NCBI GenBank assembly: GCA_016801845.1
Contig: CM028912.1
Span: forward strand, 19,280,001 to 19,344,000
DNA from: Polydactylus sextarius
Lineage: Eukaryota; Chordata; Actinopteri; Polynemidae
Direction: 5' to 3'
DNA length: 64,000 nucleotides
The position numbers and the translations under genes are program-made. The notes under the pieces were generated by a model, which was not told the origin of the DNA, did no database searches, and worked only from the letters and a program-made list of their open reading frames with translations. Below are positions 45,570-58,560 of this stretch, piece after piece; position 1 is the first letter of the stretch, and every line of letters begins with the position of its first letter.

Positions 45570-46465
45570 ACTGAAAGAGTTTGAAATGTTGGGAATTAAG
45601 TTTAAGATGAAAGATCTTGGAAGACTCAGACATTTTCTAGGTACTGATTTCATACAAAGAGAAGGGGAAGTGAGAATGAATCAGAAAAGATACATTACAA
45701 AGACAGTGGAAAGGTTTGGTATGTCTAACTATAAACCAAGGTCAACACCATGTGAACACAAACAAACCAACCAATTTTTGATGATGATTGAAAATGTGTT
45801 GATCCAAAAAGGTACCATGAAGTAGTGGCCAGCTTAATCTTCTATGCAATGACATGTATGAGACCAGATTTAAGTTGGATTGTAAGTAAGTTGTCAACAA
45901 CAAAATTTGTCTAAGCCGAAAGACGGCACTGGACAACAGCAAAACATGTATTGAGATACTTGAAGGGTAAAATAAATGAAGAGTTATGATACAAGAAAAG
46001 AGAAGAAGGACTCAAATTTGTAGAATATAGTGATGCTAATTGGGCTTCAGACCAAAATGACAGAAGAAGCACAACAGGATATTGTTTCAGTTTAGCTGAA
46101 AAAGAGACCTGTTATATGCAGAGTATAGCAGTGAAGCAGAGTATATGGCACCAGCAGCTACTGCACAGGAGAGTTTGTATCTTGTGCAGTTACTGAGAGA
46201 AATGCACAATAACTGTGAATATACGCCAGTGAAGATATATGAGGACAAACAAGGTGCAGTCACTTTGTCAAAGTATCCAGTATGTTGTCAAAGATGTAAA
46301 CATGTTGATATCAAATATAATTTTGTCCGGTCTGTACTAAGTGATGGTAAAATAACCATTGAATATTGTCTGACAGCAGATATGGTTGCAGATGTTCTAA
46401 CTAAACCTGTAACAAAACTCAAGATCATGAAGTTTGTGAATTGTATGTTTGGTGTAAACAATTGA
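45570..46465 (+). pseudogene. copia RT thumb and RNase H
   Basis: It begins with Lys-Phe-Lys-Met-Lys-Asp-Leu-Gly...Phe-Leu-Gly (45595-45650). After stops and shifts come Met-Arg-Pro-Asp-Leu-Ser-Trp, Leu-Arg-Tyr-Leu-Lys-Gly and the RNase H motif Ser-Asp-Ala-Asn-Trp-Ala-Ser-Asp (Asp codon at 46032-46034) with Arg-Arg-Ser-Thr-Thr-Gly-Tyr. The end (46145-46465) stays open and reads Ile-Tyr-Glu-Asp-Lys-Gln-Gly-Ala, Lys-His-Val-Asp-Ile-Lys-Tyr and Asp-Val-Leu-Thr-Lys-Pro. Several RNase H acidic residues survive, but the frame is broken. Confidence 0.85.
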
Positions 46466-46541
46466 AATGAGAGACACAAAGTCATTTAAGCTGACAAACT
46501 GTAATGAGTAAAGATATGTTCTAAAAGGATCTGTATAGCAT

Positions 46542-46556
46542 AAGAGCAAGTAGGGG
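46542..46556 (+). other. copia polypurine tract
   Basis: AAGAGCAAGTAGGGG directly precedes TGTTAA of the 3' LTR, the expected position for plus-strand priming. Confidence 0.65.
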
Positions 46557-46769
46557 TGTTAACTGCTGGATAAAGATGGTGTTATATATGCTCTTATACT
46601 GAAGGAGACAATAGGAAGTCTGTGTATGTGGTATGTGATTGTAAGAAGAAAAAAATAAATTCAAAGAAGTCTGTTCTGTTCTGGTCAAGACTGAGTGAGT
46701 GATTTTTCCTCTATGATGTTAAGTAAAAATTAACCGGTATCCCAGTCCTTTATGATGACAGCGCCAACA
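46557..46769 (+). repeat. copia 3' LTR
   Basis: It runs from TGTTAACTGC to GCCAACA, 213 bp. It is about 24 bp longer at its start than the recognisable 5' LTR. An internal TGTTA repeat at 46582 lines up with the start of the 5' LTR. Confidence 0.85.
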
Positions 46770-49580
46770 ATTTTCAATACAATTTATTTACAATTAGTTA
46801 TTAACAAAGCTTACAAAGGCCCTTTTATCTTAATGTTTTAATTCCACAGAGACTGCGCTGGATCAGATGAGCATGAAAAGTAATGAGCAATTAAAGCAAT
46901 TAAATGAACAATTAAAAGCTGCAAACTTGGTTTCCAAACAGATTTGTAGATGTTGAGTGTGGATTTCCAAACCATGTACCATTTAGATGTAAGGGTAAAT
47001 TTGATGCTATATTGCCTTTTGTATTGATGTTTGTGTTTTTTTGTGTGATTTTCAACCCAAATCCTGATGAAAGAAAGTTATTTTCATATCTCTGTGCACA
47101 ATTTACAACTTGCAGCTGAGATTGTAAACTCACTTGCACAGATATGTTAACTGAGAGTATGGATTTACATATAAAACTTTTTTTTTTTTTTTTTCCCCAG
47201 CTGACCATAGAGAGGGTCTGTACAATTTGGATTTTCTTTTAAGTAGCTATTTACACATTTCCCATGAAATCCAAGTTTGTGTTTGGCCAGTGGGAATAAA
47301 TCTAAGGCAATACACAAAAAAGTAATGAAGTATTGTTGAGAAAAAAAGAAAGAATCCATTTGCAGTATCGTGCAGAGTCAAAGCTATAAACAAAAGCCTG
47401 TAATGAGATATGTGCTTTGAGCTTTTCACTGTATGATCCTGAGGTTTATTCTTGTTGGAATCATATGAGCACAGGAAGCACTGATTGCTCTGAGACAAAA
47501 ACAAATACACACTTTCATAGCTTGGCCATTAATTTGATTCCATACTCTCCCTCCGCAGTGCTCATGGGTAGGCCAGGATATGTATTCTCTACATTTCTAT
47601 GGTAGTATGTTGGATCCATTTAGTGTGGGCCACTGAAAGTAATCTGTGCATCTGTGTGAGGTAGCAGCAGGTTATGAGGACCTTTTATTCACTGCATATT
47701 TCACTTTAAACACCAGCCTACACTGATTCGTTCAAAAAACGTACAAATTGATTGAACGTCCTACATGGCAGAAAAAAAAAGTGTGAATGTAGACAGGAAC
47801 ACACAGGCTGCATGCTGACTATCAAGTGCATTAGTGCATAAACATGAATGCAACCTTTCACTCAGTCCTTGCGTGTTTCATTACATTAATTTAGACAAAA
47901 GCAATGATTTACTCATAAACTCTGTCAAAGTAGCAGCTAGGGATAATTCTGTTAATTTTATTGACTAAGTCTGATTTGTCCACATTAGCTCTTTGAAAAT
48001 GTGTTTACCAGATATTACATCCATGGCACTATTAGTGAAAAGCATACAAGAATACAAGCTCTACATTATGATTATGTCATCTGTTTGGTTCCTATTATTA
48101 TGCTACTTTAATGCCCCTAATAGTATCCCTGTTAACTGTTTATTACTGAAGAATGACACTTTACTACGCTATATGTAGTTCAGCTCAAGTCTATGTAAAT
48201 TCTTGAATGTCACATTTTCCTGACTGGCCTTTGCTCCACTAATGCCAATGAAGAACCTGAAGATGTAACAGGAGTAAAAAAAAAAAAAAACTATAACATA
48301 TTCGATTTGGCGACTAAGATTCTATAAAAAGTTTTTAATGCCAAGCCTCAGTGCATTTAACAGAAAAAAAAATGTAGATATCATGATGATGACATGTCTA
48401 TTCACACCAGTGTTGAGGTTCCTGGCTGATGTTTTTCTTGTTCTATGTTGATAATTACCACGGTTGATAAATACCATGATCAAGCCCTTTATGTCCCAAT
48501 ATCTCCCTTGAAATGGTACAAGTACAAGCATGAAACCAAAAGTTGCAATGTGTTTTTCAAAAGAAAAAAAAGAAGAAAAAGCTGCAGGGTGCTGATCTTT
48601 AGTTGTCCTTCAGAGGTCTGAGCTCGAATGGAAATGTATTGTATATACCGTATTATACGATCACAAGTCACAAAATCATCAATCAAGCATGACCTTGTGT
48701 TTGTGATGTTTGTGGGTACATAATGTAAAGATGACATGAGTAAACCTGGCTCAGATAAAAAACAAAATCATTTCACTAGATTTATGTGTCTTTGACAACA
48801 ATTAGAGCCACAAAGGGAAGAGAAATACATTCATATTTGGACAGATAATCCTCATTCTTTATTCCTAAATGATTTCTGTGGATGTTTACTGTGCATAAGT
48901 ACATGATACCCACTTGGCCCTGATATAGATGAATGGTATGGCATGCTGGAGCTCCATTATGAGGCATCTGCACAGTAATCCCAGCCACCTTTACATGATG
49001 AAGATGAGTCTCGTAACAGCACATTATTCCAAATGATCCTTTGCATCTACCCCAACAAAAAGCAACTGAGCTGCTATTGTGTATGAAATAAGAGAAGCGG
49101 TGGAGAAGTGGAATGAAGTAAATACACACACTAAAAGAAAAGAAATCTGTTACATTCACTGTAAAACACCTGTGTAACTGGACTGTAAAGTAGCTGTTAG
49201 CTCACTATCACAAACAGTTAAATAAACAGGTATTTACCTCAAAGGGGCAAAAGAATAATTAGATTAATTGATTAGTAAAGGCAAGTGTGTGTTACTTCCT
49301 GCATCATTGAATAGAACTAAAATTGTGTGGTCCATTTGTTAGTATATGGACATATAATAACACTGTATGTACAGAAAATGCTATTTGCCGATCTGTGTGT
49401 ATTACTCCTCTACCATTTTTTTTAATCTAATAATATATTATAGTTTATGAGGCATGAGCAACAGTAAATTCATTGTTGTTCATCACGCTTGGCTGATGTG
49501 GAAAAGGTCGTGTAAATTTGGTATAAATAAACTTAAATTGTAAAAGTGGAATGCAATGGAAACAAAATGAGTACTTTAAT
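46770..49580. other. unique non-coding sequence
   Basis: AT-rich. No gene is recognised, although a 125-codon minus-strand frame lies at 48782-49159 without recognisable domains. A poly-T run occurs near 47178-47194. Confidence 0.4.
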
Positions 49581-49806
49581 CATCCATCCATGTCCTATAC
49601 CACTTATACTGTTGAGGGTTGGGGGAGCATAGGGCCAGTCTCGACTGACTGTGGGCAAGGCCAAGACATACACTGGATAGCTCTATCAAAGAGACAATAC
49701 ATAACATATAACATGTTAAATATATGAGTACCTGAAAAAAAGCCCACACAGATATGGGGAAAACATATAAACTCCACAAAGAAAGGCCCCAGGTCAGAGT
49801 TGATAC
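49581..49806 (+). mobile_element. CATCCATCCA-type dispersed repeat
   Basis: It starts CATCCATCCATGTCC and continues with CACTTATACTG, a GACTGTGGGCAAGGCCAAGA segment and a 3' half reading GCCCACACAGATATGGGG, AAAACATATAAACTCCAC and AAGAAAGGCCCCAGGTC. Typical copies read CGGGGAGAACATGCAAACTCCACACAGAAAGGCCCC. The middle is diverged. It is the same family as the copy at 18.6 kb, which kept only the first part. Confidence 0.7.
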
Positions 49807-50051
49807 ATAAATCATTGTGTACATGAAACATGTCATTTATTTATCCCTCAAGCTTCCACCAAGGATATGAAAAAAGAAGAAGAAGAAAAGAAGAAAACAT
49901 AGAATCTGATATGATTTAAATTGACTGCTGCATATTACAGTATACCACCAGTAGGGCTGGTCCCCTGAAACACAGGGACATAAACATTGCATCTGAGCTT
50001 TGAACTAAAACAGAATCCTCATCTGCACCTGGACTATGCCTTTTATTTTAC

Positions 50052-50052
<1 letters not shown>
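49807..50052. other. unique non-coding sequence
   Basis: It includes a GAAGAAGAAG run near 49876; nothing else is recognised. Confidence 0.35.

Positions 50053-50085
<33 letters not shown>
50053..50085. repeat. (TG)n microsatellite
   Basis: About sixteen TG units. Confidence 0.95.
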
Positions 50086-50086
<1 letters not shown>

Positions 50087-52009
50087 TGCGCTCTTGACAT
50101 TTTAGGCAGCTTGCATGTACAGACTGAGCATCATGCATCATGGCCGACTCAGCTGCTCCTCCTGATTTAGACACCCCCCCCCAACCCTCCTCACACACAC
50201 ATCCCTCTCCTCCCACCTCAAAGGTTGCTCTTTTGCTCTTTGGTGAGTTGCTGCTTTGTCAGATCTCTGCCTTACACATAACAGTGTCCTCACAATCCTT
50301 GAATAGAACATGTCACTCTGCATGTATTCATGCATTTCTTAGCAATAACATGAACATATGAAGATATTTAGAAAAAACACTTCTTATTATAGCCATAAAT
50401 GCACACATTCTGCCATAGCTCGAAAACTGACATCATGGATAGTTTATTTGTGGGCAAGCCATCATGTATGTGTTGGCTGTCAGATGGTGAGTCACATGAA
50501 GCCCTTTTTCAGTAGCTCTTTTTTCTCTTATGCCCAGCTGAGTTAGCAAGTCAGTGCAGCTTCCTCATGCCTGTGGGAGGGCTTTTTCCTGTGGGGCTGT
50601 GCAGAGAACGTGGAAGAAGCTTGCACAAGTCCAGATGTGACAAGTATATTTCTGTCTCCCTAAGAGGAAAATTCCACACATAGATGCTCTTGCACCATGA
50701 TACATCTTCACTCTTCATTCTGTGGTGTTCAGTGCTCTCCAGAAGATTTTTTTTTGATAAGTATAATACATTTTTTCAATTGTTGTTCATGTCAGGCTGT
50801 GTTTTCTTACATATACTCTGACATCTTCTTAACAGCCTTTGAGGAGCATCGATAACCTTGCATCTACAGTGAGCTATACAGTATAAATGTAGCTGGAGTA
50901 AATGACCGTGATGTATTGTTGGAGAAAGACAGTTTTTCCAGTTGAGGGAGTCTCATGTCTTTGACAGACAAAACATATTTTACATAATTTATAAAAGGTA
51001 TTTTTGCAGTTAGTCAGATTATTAGTCCAGCTAATCTTGTGAAAACAGTTATTTTTATCTATACTTCTGGGAGGAGCTTTTATCAAGTGTGACAAAGTAA
51101 CCATGGCAATACCGTGGAGTTGTCATCAAGGTTATCTCGACACTGGCTCTGAGAATAAACATTTTTTTATCAGAAACCCTGCATAAAAACTATACGGCAT
51201 TCAAAATATGTTTACCAAGAAAAAAGATTCAAAGGAAATACACTTTTTGAGATGCATCATTGGAAGTGTAGGTTCAAGGCCTAATTATGTGACCAAATGC
51301 AGCGATATCTTAGCTTCTGTTACTTTGACTTTGTAAAACAAAGCCGGAGTCTCTTTTTGGTATTACATGTAGTTATATCACAAAATATAATTTAATAATA
51401 TCAAATATAGAAGATTTTTACCATGTTCTGTTTTTTTTTTTTTTGCAGTTTTTCAGCTGCTGTTTTTCATATTGTAGGTAGTTACGTAGGCAGAGGAAGT
51501 TAGTTTTGCCAAGAAAACTCTGTGTGACAGTTTTTCCAACTGCAGTAAACAACTGTCATTTGGCACAACTCCGGGCCTGTTTGAATTGCTAAATGTGCTG
51601 GAGATGTGTGGAACTTTGTTCTCATGCTGATAGAATTTAGAATGACCTTAATAGAAAATGTTGTTCATTGTACATCAGACCTTTAGTTTTCTATAGAAAC
51701 ATGAAAGAGGGATGTTGAAAATAAGATTGTTGGCTCATTTTACTTATAGAACTGCAAGAGGGAATGGCCACTGATTCTGGGGTGTGTATTTGACAGGATA
51801 TTCTTTGTATTGCTTGACAAAGAAACATCACAGTCCCAGATAATATTATTGTTTATGTTCTTTCACCTGGGAAGTGATGTTTGGTCCATTGTTTTGTCAT
51901 CGTAGACAGGTCCAAAGAATGTAACAACATCAATCCTCCATTGCCGTGAAAGAGACTCTGGTCAGACACACGAATCACAGTGGTGATTAATACAAAATGC
52001 TTTATTGTC
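50086..52009. other. non-coding sequence with X-box-like site
   Basis: No gene recognised. A poly-C run followed by (CA) units lies near 50174-50200. Confidence 0.4.
51097..51110 (+). promoter_or_regulatory. RFX X-box-like motif
   Basis: GTAACCATGGCAAT matches the palindromic RFX consensus (GTNRCC-AT-RGYAAC) at every position except the last base. RFX factors use such sites at ciliary genes and other promoters. No promoter or gene is visible nearby, so the site may be an enhancer component or chance. Confidence 0.35.
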
Positions 52010-52045
52010 AAAAAAAAAAAAAAAAAAAGAAAGAAAGAAAAGAAA
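52010..52045. repeat. poly-A then (GAAA)n
   Basis: Nineteen A followed by GAAAGAAAGAAAAGAAA. Confidence 0.9.
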
Positions 52046-55000
52046 CCTAAAAACCTAAAAACAATTTAACATGAAGTGAATTGATAATGTTACCTTTCTC
52101 TTCTTCCTGCTATTAGGGGCACATGTAACATAATTCTCTGCTTTTTAAATAAAAAAATTCCTTACTGCAATGAACTATGGAACTCATGCTTAATGTTTTT
52201 TTTATGCATGGGAAAAATGAATGGGACAAAAATCAGAAGCGGTTTCACCCAAGTCTTCAATCATTAGTATGATGATTTACTGCAAGATACAGTCCACACT
52301 GACTGATGGGAATAATGGATTATTACACTCGTCTGTCAACAGATAACAAATTGTTTAATTGCCACACAAAATGTACTAATTTAATATGACTTCACCAAAT
52401 TCACATCTATCATCATTCCCCTAAAACCAGACACCTCATTCATACACACACCCTCACTGCTGGCTTTATTGATCACATCTCCTTGTGGTTTCCATTTTTT
52501 GCTGAGATCAATTATTTATTTGTGTTCAACCTGCATTTTAGTATCGCCAGATGTCTTTTCCATGCTTTGGTAAATTACATTACCTGTCTTGTCTTGTATA
52601 AGGTTTTATTTTGATTATCTGTAGCACATGATCCAAAGCACACTCATGCATTTGGGGCATGGCCAGTTTCAGTTTTGTTAGTTGCAGTTGTTCAGAAGGG
52701 TTGTACTTAGTTTCTTAATTAATTGTGGGTGTAGTTTTGGTATAACGTGTGATAAAACAATTAGAGTGACCTTTTAAAAGCCATATGCTTACACCTGTGC
52801 AGATTGCCACAATAGTGGCAGATTTATCAGGTTGCAGAAGACACAGCAAGATGGTAAAAATGAACTTAACTTCACCTCATTTTAAAACCTACAACCACAT
52901 CTGTCTTAAAACAGCAAAGAAACTCAAGATAATCATAATGCTGCATTTTCAGATTTTTAAGCCTAGTCTTGTTTAATTTTTGACTGATATAGTAATTGAG
53001 AGAAAGTGAGTTAGCAGTTTATGGATGTTTTACATTGCTTGGCTCTGATGCAGACACAGTTAAATGAGAGATCGCCATTTTTGTTTATAGATACACTGAG
53101 TGGTAGCTACCAAAATGGAAAATGCATGCAAGAAAAAAAAGATTTTACAGAGTAAATCTATAAGGCTTGAAAACTAATGTACTCAGACTTGAAGTAGAAT
53201 CTGGATATTGGCAAAGCTTGCTCCTCCTGCTGGGGTCCATGGTACTAGTCAATTCCAAAGTCTGAAAATGGTGTGAAAGTCTTAGTGTAAAATTGAGGAT
53301 TGCAAACTGTATGTCAGGGGGTTCTGAAAAAAAAAAAAAAAATGTCAGTAAACCTAATAAAGTGATAATGGCAAAATCCTCTGTTTCAAAATGGCAGTGA
53401 TATATGATCTTGTGTAACAAACAGGTCTTTACTCATATACTGTCATGCCTTTTGTACCCAGTAATGTGTAATGTTCTGGCACCTCTTGACAGTGCATGAC
53501 CTCACTGACATGGTTTACTCAACTAAGAAATTCACCTGGAAGGTATTCAGGGACTGCTCATTTATTTGGTTGAGGTGTGGCTCATAATTGACCTCACTAA
53601 GTTTAAGTTTATAAGGGCAAAGGTGGCCAACCATGACGGACAGATGACAGGTCCAATTCTGTCAAAATTTCTGTCAGCAGGCATAATTTCACAAACACAA
53701 AAACAAAAACAAACCCGAAAAAGTAATGTACTTTATATGATGACTACTGAAGCCTTGTGAGTCTTAACAGTTACTTCTGTACTCTTGCCACTTGGGCACT
53801 ATGGGTAAAAAAAAAAGTGTATATTCGACAGTGTTTTTCTCAGTGTTAACATAGACCTATTCAAAATGAAGCAGCAAATTTGGCACTATATTAGTGTCAT
53901 AACTATGTCTAGTTGAATGTACTGAAGCTCAGAGGTCGAATAGCAAAAAATATATAACCATAGGCAATTATGATCTGCAATGTAACTGCAATGGAAAAGG
54001 ACTAAATGATGACAGTAAACAATACCTGCATGCTGCATGTCTTTACTCATCCCACTGATGATGGAGAACCAATACCTCTGACTGTAATGGAGGGGCTTTC
54101 ACACATATTGCTCTGTCTGTACATTTTTGCTTCATTATTTTAAGGTTTTGATACTGAACATTGACATGTGAAATGTCATCAAAATCTCCTCTTTAATTTC
54201 TAAAAAAGAACAAAAACACTAACAGAGATTTTTTTTTTATTTATGGGATTTCTCTGTCTAGTAATACCTTCCATTACAGCCTCATTTATGCTAATAGAGG
54301 CAGAGGACACTGAGGCATGGCCACGTTGATCACCAGTATGATTAAATTGTTGGGTCTTGACAGTTATTATGACCTTATCTCCTGAGGAAAGAAGATAATT
54401 GTTTCTGCACAGATAGATTTTGCTCTTGTTGAGTATGCCTTTGAATTCATACCCCAGCACATAATGACGTTTGGTCAAAGTCATATAAATTAAGCATCTC
54501 AGACAAACAATCAGATGCAATTACGATTATTGTTTCTCTGACTCTGAATTCATAAGCACTTGAGTGAGGACTGGACTTGTGGGAGGTGTTATCTACCTAA
54601 ATATTAATGACTTCTATTAACACTGGCATGAAACAATGCGTCTTTGGATTCATTTTTTCCACTACAATCATGATCTTACATAATAAGGGGAATGGAGAGC
54701 TGTGTAGCCTACTCATTAGGAGTACATTAACTCAAACACATACTGAAGTGTCTTTAGGGCTCAGTAACTTTAGACACCACTACTGTTACTGATACCTTGA
54801 CTTTGATACTGATTCCAAAATGACATCTATTTTGATACATTTTTTTTTCTTATAAAACCAAAGTCATTTTACAAATTAGAGTACAAATCTTTGGTTTCAT
54901 TTTCAGACTCTTGGCATTTTTACATCCTCAAAATATTTTTCACTTTACCACTTGGGTAAACTAAGTTAATTTACATTATATTAAATGTTGATTGAGCAGC

Positions 55001-55429
55001 CTGTGTATCTGGCCCAAATCATATTACATTCTCTTTGTGGGTAGAAACTAGATCCACAACTCAAGGCTATAGGCCCAACTCACAAACCTCTGTGTGCTGT
55101 TTTCACTCTGATTGATTCATAATTTATATATTTTCACCACATTGACATTACACCAAGCTCATTGACATGTAACAGAACAACCACCTACTTTTGTCTAGTA
55201 AATGCCATATTGTTGCATCCTGTTGCCCAGTAGACACTATCACATCATGTCATTGTTCATTTGTTGTGCATTTTCACTTCATTAGAGTAAGAGCGGTAAT
55301 GCACATTAAGTATGTTTTACATTAAATTTCTAAATATCAAAATAGAGGACAAAATCAAAAAATATCAAAACCACTCTTCCTAATATGTAGTTATGCTCAA
55401 GCTAATTACATGACAACTCATGGTTGTTG
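52046..55429. other. unique non-coding sequence
   Basis: AT-rich with no gene or family recognised. A poly-A run lies near 53327-53342. Confidence 0.4.
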
Positions 55430-55443
55430 GTTGTCATAGTAAC
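55430..55443 (+). promoter_or_regulatory. RFX X-box-like motif (weaker)
   Basis: GTTGTCATAGTAAC fits the palindromic X-box layout with one departure in the left half-site (GTC for GCC) and a good right half-site AGTAAC. Confidence 0.25.
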
Positions 55444-58400
55444 ACAGCATGCTTTCCGGCCCAGCAGGAGCCCAGCAGTGAGAATTGTGGCCGACAGAGC
55501 AGCAATGGAAAGATTTGATTCGGTAAACAGACTCAAAGAGATGTCACCGTTCACCACAGTTTGAGATGACAGAATATAAGCCCATCAGCAAAACTAAAAT
55601 CAGACCAAACACTTGTCTGCTGGGTAAATGGACAGGTTTTGACTGTTTATAAAGGATAGACTTGTACCACTGTGATTTTACATGCTCCCAACGTCATATA
55701 TGTCTCTCTCTCATCACTGATTTAGTTGAGAACAAGAACAGCCTGGCAGCAGCACAGACTTGTGGGATATGTTCTCTCTACATCAACAGCAGGCTCACAT
55801 CTCATTTAAACACCTGTTTGTCCTTGTAGACATTAAATTAATTAGGTTCATTTCACTCAGAAGAGCTACATTTAACATAATAGCATGGTTAATTGTTTTC
55901 ATTGTTTAATTTAAGTTAAATATTTGTATGTAAATTTGTAAAGCTCGACAAGACAGGAGTTGCACTGAAAGTGGATAGGAGGGGGGTCTTGCTATTTTTG
56001 TCGACAACAGATGGTCTAACTGTGAAGAATTGTCAACAAGTCCTCCAAACTAAACAACAAATTACATCATACTTCCCACTGCCTTTCAAAACACATATGA
56101 GTGTTTTATGAGTTGAAGGCCCTATCAACATTATTAGCATTAATAAATTAATCATATGACTATTTCTATTTCCTAGAGTCAATAGTTGTCAGTCACTGTA
56201 TATGTACCAGATATTGCATTGTGCATTCTGCACACTATACAACATTCTTACTACACTGACAATGATATATAAATACAAAAGAAGGTTTTGTTTGTGAAAA
56301 TACCAGGAGATCAGCTGTTTGCAACAACAGCAACAGTGATTTTTTGATGGTTGTCATGTTTGATTTGAACATTAGCCAAATCTATTAAACCTGTATCTGC
56401 ATGTTTTTTTGTTCACAGTCTGCTTTGACATGATTGGCTGATGGGATAATTGCATGGATAAGCATGTATACAGGGGCTCCTTAGGCACCAACCCTTTGGA
56501 TACCCAACTTGATAAAACAGGCATTTGACGCTGACATTCTCCAAACAACATGTGCAATTACCTGTATACACTTTGTTTCAAATTGCTTCAGATTATATCA
56601 GATGGTTATTATAGACAACAGTAACATAATCATCTGCAGCTGCTATGTACTTTGCTATAATGGTTACTATAATGGTCAATAGTGTCACAAAATGTACGTC
56701 ACCCAGCTTTTGAATGGTCTATGTACAAAATAATCTCACACTTGTACATTACCTCTCATTCTCATTTTCTATATTACTTGTATATACTTAGTTGCATTTT
56801 TGCTTAAAAGATAATTCTGGAGATACAGTATATTGTCTCAACAAATCCCATACACAGAGCTGCAAATGCTCGCTTGAGTACCAAACTTAAATTCTGTAAA
56901 CAGTCCCTAACAGATACTCTATCTCTTCTGTTTCAGTTTGAAACTACAGTGGCAAACCTGCTTTACTAAATTTGCTCAGCTTTGTTTAAAATGAATCTAT
57001 AGATTTGTGACTGTTAATGAGGACAGGGCAGTGGATTTATAAAGTTTAGAGAGACATTACACACACTTGCATGTATTTAATGTGAATGTACCCATATATC
57101 TGTTATGTAACTCTATTATCATTAGCAATACTATGTTGCCCCCATTAGAAGAGGTTCTGTCAGGTCTTCCAGATGGCTCGTCTGACCTTCCACTAACAGG
57201 TTATTCACCAGGGACTGTACTTGTTTTTCATTAGTGAATGTCTCATCATTTTTGGACAAAAAACAACTTAAAATATATAAGATATCAGAATATGAGCTGA
57301 CAAATTATCTAACAGCTTTCTCAGCTGCTAGGGGCTCATGTGATATGCTATGACTCAAATAACAGCTACTACACAGTACTTTGAATGTCATAGGATTAGT
57401 ATTAAGTGTTACAGATAACAGACAGATTCATGCGCCCCATAAGGAGGTGTAGGGACAAATTTCCCACAAACCACAGGCAGCTTGGTCAATTCCCAGTAGC
57501 AGTGTTGCTCTCAGAGCAAGAACATGGAGGAGGGGCTTCCAACACAAGAGCGTAAACATCTATGCATGTATTACACCCTTCTGATGAAAATTCATGCTAA
57601 AGAAGCTGCTGGTGACACATTGTTTGGGTCTCTATTCACTCTATTGACAGGCCAGCAGTGGAGTTTTTAACATTTTCTATAAAGCTGTAAAATGTTGCCA
57701 AAAGCTTGATCAGTGCTTGACAGGTCCTTTGTATTGCTGGGTCACAAATACATCCCTTTCACAACTCAGCAAAATATAAATATCAAGAAAACATCTTTAA
57801 AATGAGAGATGTGAAAACAACCATTGTTAGCTGTAACTTGCGACTGAAACATTTACTGTTAAACTTGCCTTTTCATTGATTTTATTCAACGAGAACCACT
57901 TCCCAACAAGTTTTCAACAAAGGTAGAGCCTGAACTAACACCTCATTAGAAGCCATTACACTGATCTTCCATGTGTGCCTGTAATGTTGTCAAAGGTGTG
58001 CTGAAAACTGTCTGCTGGTGACGTAACTGGCAATCAGTGACTGTGTATGAGGAAAGCTTGAACTCGTACTCCCTGGTTTTAAGCCTCTACTTCTAGGGGC
58101 CTCACGCTGCTTTGTTCAAAGCAAAAAAAATATTGTGCATGTGACTGCCTGTATCAAGTTCACCAGAAAATTAATATTCTTAGGAGATGATGGTGCATTT
58201 TGCCTAGCTTTGTCATCAATAACCACAATAATTAATTTAACAAAATAATAACATAATTTTCAACCATTTTAAAACACACCAGTCATGGTTTTAACCATGA
58301 CAAAGAAAGAGAACCTGTTCCGTATGGCAAGGACTTATATTCCTAATGGAAATATGGCATAACAAGGTCTCTTAAGTGCCTGTGTCAGGTTTTCATGAAA

Positions 58401-58560
58401 AATTACATCTATACTGTGAGAAACCAGCACATCCAACTTACCATCAAATGGCACACAAATAGCATGACCTCTCCCCTAAGTCAGTTTGTGTGTTGTCACA
58501 CATTTTCTCTTACCCTATCAATCCAAGTTTCATTATTTTAATTCAAGCTACAAAAAAACA
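55444..58560. other. unique non-coding sequence
   Basis: No coding, RNA or repeat-family signal recognised. Confidence 0.4.

Larger units (their letters stand above)
43372..46769 (+). mobile_element. Ty1/copia LTR retrotransposon, decayed
   Basis: Two related LTRs flank a 3-kb internal region. In order it contains a primer-binding site, a scrap of gag, the C-terminal part of protease, the pre-integrase zinc finger, integrase, reverse transcriptase, RNase H and a polypurine tract. This protease-integrase-RT order defines the copia superfamily. Intact copia elements are about 5 kb, so this copy has lost roughly 1.5-2 kb, mainly gag and the first half of protease. Stops and frameshifts occur throughout. 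The LTRs are about 88% identical by eye count, indicating an old insertion. No 5-bp target duplication is evident (TATGG versus ATTTT). Confidence 0.92.

Noticed and set aside
43350..46775. Endogenous retrovirus in place of copia
   Set aside because: Integrase precedes reverse transcriptase, the RT is of the copia type, there is no envelope gene, and the LTRs are only about 200 bp. All of these exclude a retrovirus.
48782..49159. 125-codon minus-strand open frame
   Set aside because: Cys/His-containing but without regular zinc-finger spacing or any known family signature; no supported exon borders.
54200..54520. 106-codon minus-strand open frame
   Set aside because: AT-rich, no domain, no splice or start context.
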